Positions 1-4,530 of a DNA stretch of 6,210 bases are shown here, in pieces. The position numbers and the translations under genes are program-made. Under the pieces are notes generated by a model that did no database searches, was not told the origin of the DNA, and saw nothing but the letters and a program-made list of their open reading frames with translations. Position 1 is the stretch's first letter. The number at the start of each line of letters is the position of its first letter. Location: the NCBI GenBank assembly GCA_017998575.1, contig JAGOCV010000246.1, positions 1-6,210 of the forward strand, read 5' to 3'. The DNA is from Burkholderiaceae bacterium. Its GTDB lineage: Bacteria; Pseudomonadota; Gammaproteobacteria; Burkholderiales; Burkholderiaceae.

Positions 1-2
1 GC

Positions 3-2402
3 ATGACCGCGCGCCAGGATCTTTCGCCCAGCCGCGACGCCGTCGCCGACCCCATCGCCCAAGCGGCCGACGCCCACGCGGCCACGGCCGCGCGCGCGCC
101 GGTGCCGCCCAGCGCCCCGGCGCAGCCACGCGCCATGGGCCAGGCCCACCCGCACGAAAGCGCCCGCGCCCAGGTAGCGGGGGGCGCGACCTACATCGAC
201 GACATTCCCGAAATCAAGGGCACGCTGTACGCCGCGCCCATCCTCTCGCGCGTGGCGCATGGCCGCCTGCAGGGCGTGGATGCGTCCGCGGCGCTGGCCA
301 TGCCCGGCGTGCGCGGCGTGGTGCTGGCGGCCGACGTGCCCGGCGACAAGATGCTCGCCGCATTCGCGCACGACGAGCCGGTGTTTGCCACGGACACAGT
401 GCAGCACGTCGGCCAGGTCATTGGCCTGGTGGTCGCCGCCAGCGTGATGCAGGCGCGCCGCGCCGCGCGCGCCGTGCGCGCCGACATCGCCCCACTGCCG
501 GCGGTGCTGGACGCACGCACCGCCCATGCGCAGCAAAGCTACGTGCTGCCGCCGGTGTTCGTGCGCCGCGGTGCGCCCGAGGACGCCCTGGCCAGCGCCG
601 CGCACACCCTGGCCGGCAGCTTCGAGGTCGGCGGCCAGGAGCATTTCTACCTGGAAGGCCAGATCGCCTACGCGCTGCCGCTGGAGCAGAACCAGTGGTG
701 GATCTATTCGAGCACCCAGCACCCTGGCGAGGTGCAGCACTGGGTGGCGCATGCGCTGGCCATCGAGAACAACGCCGTCACCGTCGAGTGCCGGCGCATG
801 GGCGGCGGCTTCGGCGGCAAGGAAACGCAGAGCGGCCACCTGGCCGTGTGGGCGGCCGTCGCGGCCAACCGCTTCAAGCGCCCGGTCAAGCTGCGGCTGG
901 ACCGCGACGACGACTTCATGGTCACCGGCAAGCGCCACCCGTTCGCCTACGAATACACCGTGGGCTACGACGACGCCGGCCGGCTGCAGGGGCTCAAGCT
1001 CATGCTGGCGGCCAACTGCGGCTTCTCGGCCGACCTCTCGGGCCCGGTGGCCGACCGCGCCGTGTTCCACGTCGACAACGCCTACCACCTGGCCGACGTC
1101 GAGATCGCCTCGTATCGCTGCAAGACCCACACGCAGAGCCACACGGCCTTCCGCGGCTTCGGCGGCCCGCAGGGCGTGATCCTCATCGAGGCCATCCTCT
1201 CGGACATCGCGCGCGCGCTCGGGCTCGACCCACTCACGGTGCGCCAGCGCAACTTCTACGACAAGGCCGATCGCGACACCACGCACTACGGCATGCGTGT
1301 GGAGGACAACATCCTCGAGCCGCTGGTGTCGCGCCTGGCCGAGACCAGCGGCTACCGCGCACGCCGCAAAGCCATCGCCGCCTGGAATGCCGCCAACCCG
1401 GTCATCAAGCGCGGCATCGCCATCACGCCGGTGAAGTTCGGCATCTCGTTCACGGCCACCTTCTTCAACCAGGCCGGCGCGCTGGTGCACGTGTACACCG
1501 ACGGCAGCGTGCAGGTGAACCACGGCGGCACAGAGATGGGCCAGGGCCTGAACACCAAGGTGGCGCAGATCGTGGCCGACGAGCTGGGCCTGCCCTTCCA
1601 TCGCGTACTGTGCACGGCCAGCGACACCAGCAAGGTGCCCAACGCCAGCGCCACCGCCGCCTCCAGTGGCACCGACCTCAACGGCAAGGCCGCGCAGACG
1701 GCCGCGCGCACCGTGCGCGAACGGCTGGCCGCCTTCGTGGCCGAGCGCTCGGGCTGCCAGCCGGGGCAGGTGGTGTTCGCCGCCGGCCAGGTGAGCACGC
1801 CGCAGGCCGCGATGACCTGGGAGCAGGTGATCGACGACGCCTACCACGCGCGGGTGCAACTCTGGAGCGACGGCTTCTACAAGACGCCCAAGATCCACTA
1901 CGACGCCAAGACCCTCACCGGCCGCCCGTTCTACTACTTCGCCTACGGCGCCGCCTGCAGCGAGGTGGCGATCGACACGCTGACCGGCGAGAGCCGCGTG
2001 CTCAAGGTGGACATCCTCCACGACGTGGGCACGAGCATCAACCCGGCGCTCGACATCGGGCAGGTGGAAGGCGGCTTCGTGCAAGGCATGGGCTGGCTCA
2101 CCACCGAAGAACTCGTGTGGAACACCAAAGGTTATCTGGCCACCCACGCGCCCAGCACCTACAAGATCCCCGCCACGGGCGACATTCCGGCCCATTTCAA
2201 GACCGAACTCTGGCCCGAGCCCAACCCCGAGGAATCGGTGTTCCGCAGCAAGGCCGTGGGTGAGCCGCCATTCATGCTCGCGATCAGCGTGTGGGAAGCC
2301 ATCCGCGAAGCGGTCAGCGCCACGCGTGCCGACGGCGATGCACGGCTGGACGCCCCGGCCACGGCCGAACGCGTGCTGGGTGCCCTGAGCGCCGCCCGTT
2401 GA
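3..2402 (+). CDS. xdhB: Xanthine dehydrogenase, molybdopterin-binding subunit
   Basis: This is the large, molybdenum-cofactor subunit of bacterial two-subunit xanthine dehydrogenase, which hydroxylates hypoxanthine and xanthine to urate in the cytosol; the partner XdhA carries FAD and 2Fe-2S clusters. In order it has an Ala/Pro-rich leader (1-48), an a/b hammerhead domain (about 51-165, opening PHESARAQVAGGATYIDD), and two Moco-binding domains. Visible signatures are GGQEHFYLEGQ (Q212), RMGGGFGGKE (265-274), AFRGFGGPQG (R384), SFT (482-484), GTEMGQG (509-515), SATAASSGTDLNG (549-561) and GEPPFMLA (E754). By family knowledge Q212, E274, R384 and E754 match bovine Q767, E802, R880 and E1261, so the purine-specific site is intact. 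At 799 aa it is close to the family norm. The ATG at 3 forms an ATGA overlap with a TGA at 4-6 that may end xdhA upstream. M45 (position 135) is an alternative start but has no ribosome binding site. Confidence 0.95.
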   Translation: MTARQDLSPSRDAVADPIAQAADAHAATAARAPVPPSAPAQPRAMGQAHPHESARAQVAGGATYIDDIPEIKGTLYAAPILSRVAHGRLQGVDASAALAMPGVRGVVLAADVPGDKMLAAFAHDEPVFATDTVQHVGQVIGLVVAASVMQARRAARAVRADIAPLPAVLDARTAHAQQSYVLPPVFVRRGAPEDALASAAHTLAGSFEVGGQEHFYLEGQIAYALPLEQNQWWIYSSTQHPGEVQHWVAHALAIENNAVTVECRRMGGGFGGKETQSGHLAVWAAVAANRFKRPVKLRLDRDDDFMVTGKRHPFAYEYTVGYDDAGRLQGLKLMLAANCGFSADLSGPVADRAVFHVDNAYHLADVEIASYRCKTHTQSHTAFRGFGGPQGVILIEAILSDIARALGLDPLTVRQRNFYDKADRDTTHYGMRVEDNILEPLVSRLAETSGYRARRKAIAAWNAANPVIKRGIAITPVKFGISFTATFFNQAGALVHVYTDGSVQVNHGGTEMGQGLNTKVAQIVADELGLPFHRVLCTASDTSKVPNASATAASSGTDLNGKAAQTAARTVRERLAAFVAERSGCQPGQVVFAAGQVSTPQAAMTWEQVIDDAYHARVQLWSDGFYKTPKIHYDAKTLTGRPFYYFAYGAACSEVAIDTLTGESRVLKVDILHDVGTSINPALDIGQVEGGFVQGMGWLTTEELVWNTKGYLATHAPSTYKIPATGDIPAHFKTELWPEPNPEESVFRSKAVGEPPFMLAISVWEAIREAVSATRADGDARLDAPATAERVLGALSAAR

Positions 2403-2408
2403 AACGGC

Positions 2409-2434
2409 AACGGCGCGGATAACCGCGCCGTTTT
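2409..2434 (+). terminator. Rho-independent terminator after xdhB
   Basis: A perfect 10-bp stem (AACGGCGCGG, 2409-2418, with CCGCGCCGTT, 2423-2432) encloses an ATAA loop and runs into TTTT at 2431-2434. It begins 7 bases after the xdhB stop codon. The T run is short and partly inside the stem. Read on the minus strand, the hairpin also lies just beyond the end of the hemerythrin gene but is followed by a poorer T stretch, so it may act in both directions, more strongly for xdhB. Confidence 0.85.
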
Positions 2435-2454
2435 CATTCAGGCAGCAGCGTGGC

Positions 2455-2904
2455 TCAGGCGTGTTGGCCCGCGCGCAGCGTGAGGAACTCGGCCTCGTAA
2501 TCGCGCGCCAGATCGGTTTTCTGCCGTTCTGTGAGCACTTTGCCAGCCTGCTGGAAGAACTTGCGCTCTTCCTCTTCCAGATGGTGATTCACCTTGTGGG
2601 CGAGCTTCTTCGCGTGCTCCATCCACGCGGCGCCGCCGGGCTGGAGCTTTTCCATGTCTTCAACCATCTCGTCCATCTCATGGTGCTCGGCAATGGCATG
2701 ACGCGAAGCATCGACCGTGGCGTCGTGCTCGAACAGCGGAACATAGAAGCACCGCTCTTCCGCCGTCTCGTGCGCGAGCAGCTCGCGCTTGAGGTCGCCG
2801 AACACGCGCTGGCGCTCCTCTGCGCTCACTTGGGCGGCGGTGAGGCGCGCGGCGAGCTCGCGCTGGGTATCGTGGCTGACTCGCAGGGCTTCGAAGATAT
2901 TCAT
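2455..2904 (-). CDS. Hemerythrin HHE-domain protein
   Basis: This 149-residue soluble protein is a single hemerythrin-like four-helix bundle expected to hold a non-heme di-iron centre. Candidate ligands sit at the usual spacing: H11 in helix 1 (SHD), H45 and E49 (HETAEE), H74 or H75 with D78 (EHHEMD), and H103, H107/H108 and E112 in HKVNHHLEEEE. There is no signal peptide or membrane segment, so it is cytosolic. Family members bind oxygen or nitric oxide, or serve in iron or oxidative-stress handling; the sequence does not tell which. It converges on xdhB (52-bp gap holding the terminator) and is divergent from the cold-shock-domain gene. The ATG start gives a standard short lead into helix 1, but the ribosome binding site is weak (GAAGAAAC-like, upstream). 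C52 is the only cysteine. The family call is firm; the physiological role is unknown. Confidence 0.92.
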   Translation of the reverse strand: MNIFEALRVSHDTQRELAARLTAAQVSAEERQRVFGDLKRELLAHETAEERCFYVPLFEHDATVDASRHAIAEHHEMDEMVEDMEKLQPGGAAWMEHAKKLAHKVNHHLEEEERKFFQQAGKVLTERQKTDLARDYEAEFLTLRAGQHA

Positions 2905-2991
2905 GCGGTGAAGTTTCTTCGCTGCGCATGGCAGGGCCTGTAGGCATTCGCCCCACGTGCCTGCCGGAATGCGCCGGTCATCGGGCCTTCC

Positions 2992-2997
2992 TATACT
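2992..2997 (+). promoter_or_regulatory. Possible -10 element for the cold-shock-domain gene
   Basis: TATACT lies 32 bases before the ATG at 3030 and matches the sigma-70 -10 consensus at five of six positions. No good -35 hexamer is seen 16-18 bases upstream, so this is tentative. The 125-bp gap 2905-3029 must also hold the promoter of the divergent hemerythrin gene. On the minus strand an overlapping TATAGG (2990-2995) is the only weak candidate noticed. Confidence 0.35.
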
Positions 2998-3018
2998 GGG
3001 CGCTTCGATGCACGGCGC

Positions 3019-3023
3019 GGAGG
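3019..3023 (+). promoter_or_regulatory. Ribosome binding site that decides the start at 3030
   Basis: GGAGG at 3019-3023 sits six bases before the ATG at 3030. The same reading frame is open back to an ATG at 2928, but that start would lie upstream of the candidate -10 and has no such site. It would also add 34 residues with no resemblance to a cold-shock domain. The start at 3030 is therefore preferred. Confidence 0.8.
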
Positions 3024-3029
3024 TTGGGC

Positions 3030-3515
3030 ATGCGTGTGGCAGGCAAGCTGACGGTATGGGATGCGCAGGGGCGCTTCGGCGTCATCGCGCCGGACGACGG
3101 GAGCGACGAGGTCTTCGTGGAGGCGGCCGATGGCCTCGACGGCCCGCCGCCGCTGCTGGGCGAGTTGCTGATGTTCGACGTGGTGCGCAACCGCGACGGC
3201 ACGCGCCGGGCCATGAACGTGAGCCGACCCTCCCGCGACAGCGCGGGCCTCACGCTCGACACGCTGAAGCCGGCGCCCGTGCCGCCCGCCCCATTGCAAC
3301 GAGCCACGCCGGCGCGGCCCGCGCGCCGCGTCCGTACGGCCTGGAGCTTCGGCCGCATGTTCGTGACGGCCCTGGTGGTACTGGGCGCGGCCGTCCTGCT
3401 GTTCAGCCACCGTGACCGGCTGACCGCGCTGTCTGTGGAAGACATCGACCCTTCGAAGCTGCTGCCGCAAGCCACGGCCGACGCGCCGGCGCCGCGCGAG
3501 CAGCTGACGAACTAG
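3030..3515 (+). CDS. Cold-shock-domain protein with one membrane anchor
   Basis: The 161-residue product begins with a cold-shock (OB-fold) domain at about 2-67, in which GRFGVIAPDDGSDEVFVE lines up with the CspA segment KGFGFITPDDGSKDVFVH. The RNP1-like motif is GRFGVI (14-19) and the RNP2-like motif is VFVEAA (28-33). F16 and F29 remain, but the second RNP1 Phe is Val and the RNP2 His and following Phe are Glu and Ala, so nucleic-acid binding may be weak or altered. A Pro/Ala/Arg-rich linker (about 80-104, including RRVR at 99-102) leads to one hydrophobic segment at 110-125. Basic residues are denser before the helix, so the cold-shock domain is probably cytoplasmic and the last 35 or so residues periplasmic. 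Cold-shock domains fused to membrane segments are known in Proteobacteria (CSD-DUF1294 proteins), but this one has a single helix and no clear DUF1294. Function is unknown. Confidence 0.85.
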   Translation: MRVAGKLTVWDAQGRFGVIAPDDGSDEVFVEAADGLDGPPPLLGELLMFDVVRNRDGTRRAMNVSRPSRDSAGLTLDTLKPAPVPPAPLQRATPARPARRVRTAWSFGRMFVTALVVLGAAVLLFSHRDRLTALSVEDIDPSKLLPQATADAPAPREQLTN

Positions 3516-3531
3516 GGGCCTGTTCAGGCCC
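3516..3531. terminator. Hairpin in the convergent gap, possible weak bidirectional terminator
   Basis: GGGCCTG (3516-3522) and CAGGCCC (3525-3531) form a perfect 7-bp inverted repeat immediately after the TAG of the cold-shock-domain gene, within the 19-bp gap to the stop codon of the LysR gene. There is no T tract on either strand, so intrinsic termination is doubtful. It fills nearly the whole gap and could still separate the two convergent transcripts. Confidence 0.4.
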
Positions 3532-3534
3532 GGC

Positions 3535-4434
3535 TCATTCGGCGAACAGCTCCATCACCACGCTGCGCAGCCAGCGGTTGCCGGCGTCGCCATCGAAGCG
3601 GCGGCTCCAGTGCAGGGACACGGTGAAGTCGCGCAGCGGGAACATCGGCTCGATGATGGTGTAGCCGCCGTTCACGGCGAAACCTTGCGCGATGGTCTTG
3701 GGCATCACCACCGCCAGATCGGTGGCCCGCACGATGGAGGGCAGAACCATGAAGTGTTCGGCCGTCAGACGCACGCGCGTTTCCAGTTTGAGCAATTGCA
3801 GGATGCGCAGCGTGTCGGCATGCGTGCGCACCGACACGAATTCGAGCTGGTGCAGATCGGCCAGCAAGGCCTGGCTGTTGCGCCGCTTGCCCGTGAACGG
3901 ATGCCCTTCGCGCAGCAGGATGATGTAGCGGTCGGTGGTCAGGCGCGCGCGCAGCGTGTCCTTCACCGTCGGCAGGAAGCCGAAGGCCATGTCGATGCTG
4001 CCGGCGTCCAGCGCCGCCGTGATGTCTTCGCGCGGCAAGGGCAGCGTGTCCACGCGCACGCCGGGCGCGCGTTCGCGCAGCGCGGGCATCAGCTCCGGAA
4101 GGAAGCGGCCTTCGCCGATGTCGCTCATGTGGATGCGGAAGGTGCGCTCGGATTGCGTCGGATCGAAATCCGATGCGTCGCCCAACGCCTGCTCCAGCGT
4201 CGCCAGCGCCGTGCGCACGGCGCTGGCCAGGCGCTGGGCGCGTGGGGTGGGCCGCACGCCGCCGGGGGCGCGCACGAAGAGCGGGTCTTTCATCAGCAGG
4301 CGCAGCCGGGTCAGGCCCTGGCTGGCCGCGGGCTGCGTCACGTCGAGCAGGTCGGCCGCGCGGCTCACGCTGCCGGCACGGTAGACCGCATCGAACAGCC
4401 GCAGGAGGTTGAGGTCGACGTCTTTGATATGCAT
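3535..4434 (-). CDS. LysR-family transcriptional regulator, NahR/DntR/LinR-like
   Basis: This 299-residue protein has the usual LysR length and layout. An N-terminal winged helix-turn-helix spans about 8-66, with the recognition region AGSVSRAADLLDVTQPAAS (20-38) and wing DPLFVR (50-55). A linker helix follows, then a periplasmic-binding-protein-type effector domain from about 97 to the end. FRIHMSDIGEGRFLPEL (99-115) resembles the start of the effector domain in NahR and related aromatic-acid-responsive regulators, which suggests an aromatic or similar acid as inducer; this is inference. It is a cytosolic DNA-binding protein, probably tetrameric as in the family. It is divergent from the oxidoreductase gene at 4531, the classical arrangement for a LysR protein and its target, and a T-N11-A dyad lies between them. 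The ATG start fits the family N-terminus, although no clear Shine-Dalgarno sequence precedes it. Confidence 0.93.
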   Translation of the reverse strand: MHIKDVDLNLLRLFDAVYRAGSVSRAADLLDVTQPAASQGLTRLRLLMKDPLFVRAPGGVRPTPRAQRLASAVRTALATLEQALGDASDFDPTQSERTFRIHMSDIGEGRFLPELMPALRERAPGVRVDTLPLPREDITAALDAGSIDMAFGFLPTVKDTLRARLTTDRYIILLREGHPFTGKRRNSQALLADLHQLEFVSVRTHADTLRILQLLKLETRVRLTAEHFMVLPSIVRATDLAVVMPKTIAQGFAVNGGYTIIEPMFPLRDFTVSLHWSRRFDGDAGNRWLRSVVMELFAE

Positions 4435-4442
4435 TTATCTAA

Positions 4443-4483
4443 TGCCGCTTAGTTTCTTCATTTTATTGATTGATGAAGCGGCA
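4443..4483. promoter_or_regulatory. LysR-type operator with nested inverted repeats
   Basis: The inner dyad CTTCAT (4456-4461), 11 bases, ATGAAG (4473-4478) fits the LysR T-N11-A box exactly (T4461, A4473). An outer pair, TGCCGCTT (4443-4450) and AAGCGGCA (4476-4483), is an 8-bp perfect inverted repeat whose right arm overlaps the inner one by AAG. Both lie in the 96-bp gap between the divergent regulator and oxidoreductase genes, which is more AT-rich than its surroundings. LysR binding here is inferred from family behaviour and position. Confidence 0.6.
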
Positions 4484-4491
4484 GGCGACAA
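4462..4491 (-). promoter_or_regulatory. Possible sigma-70 promoter of the LysR gene
   Basis: On the minus strand TTGTCG (4491-4486) is followed after 18 bases by AATAAA (4467-4462), each matching four of six consensus bases. The -10-like hexamer lies inside the T-N11-A dyad, so bound regulator would be expected to block its own transcription, as many LysR proteins do. The match is modest and AT-rich sequence gives such hits easily. Confidence 0.3.
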
Positions 4492-4501
4492 GATCGGCAC
4501 C

Positions 4502-4507
4502 GATAAC
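4502..4507 (+). promoter_or_regulatory. Possible -10 element for the oxidoreductase gene
   Basis: GATAAC matches four of six bases of the -10 consensus and lies 24 bases downstream of the LysR-type dyad, with no recognisable -35. A missing -35 is common in promoters that need an activator, so an activated promoter is plausible. An alternative is TTGATT (4466-4471) with CAAGAT (4489-4494) at 17-base spacing. The sequence does not decide between them. Confidence 0.25.
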
Positions 4508-4517
4508 CCTTACCCAC

Positions 4518-4522
4518 GGAGA
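4518..4522 (+). promoter_or_regulatory. Ribosome binding site supporting the TTG start at 4531
   Basis: GGAGA at 4518-4522 is eight bases before TTG 4531. The frame has a stop (TAA, 4504-4506) shortly upstream and no ATG or GTG between it and the TTG. The first in-frame ATG (4693) would remove 54 residues, including the conserved GGYQGAP segment, so TTG is the best start. Confidence 0.7.
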
Positions 4523-4530
4523 CAAGAGCC

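Noticed and set aside
695..2263. A 522-codon plus-strand open frame inside xdhB
   Set aside because: It is out of frame with all Moco-binding motifs and gives an Arg/Gln/Gly-rich string, so it is a shadow of xdhB.
2461..2943. A 160-codon plus-strand frame opposite the hemerythrin gene
   Set aside because: It mirrors the real gene. Its Leu/Val/His-rich look comes from the complement of Glu- and His-rich helices, and it has no domain of its own.
2928..3029. A longer N-terminus for the cold-shock-domain protein, starting at 2928
   Set aside because: It lacks a ribosome binding site, lies upstream of the candidate -10, and adds residues unrelated to the domain; GGAGG points to 3030.
3610..4452. 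A 280-codon plus-strand frame opposite the LysR gene
   Set aside because: His/Gln/Arg/Gly-rich antisense translation with no domain; the minus-strand LysR protein explains the region fully.
4465..4475. Short TGAT tandem repeat in ATTGATTGATG
   Set aside because: Only two copies of a 4-base unit; not significant apart from lying within the LysR-type dyad.
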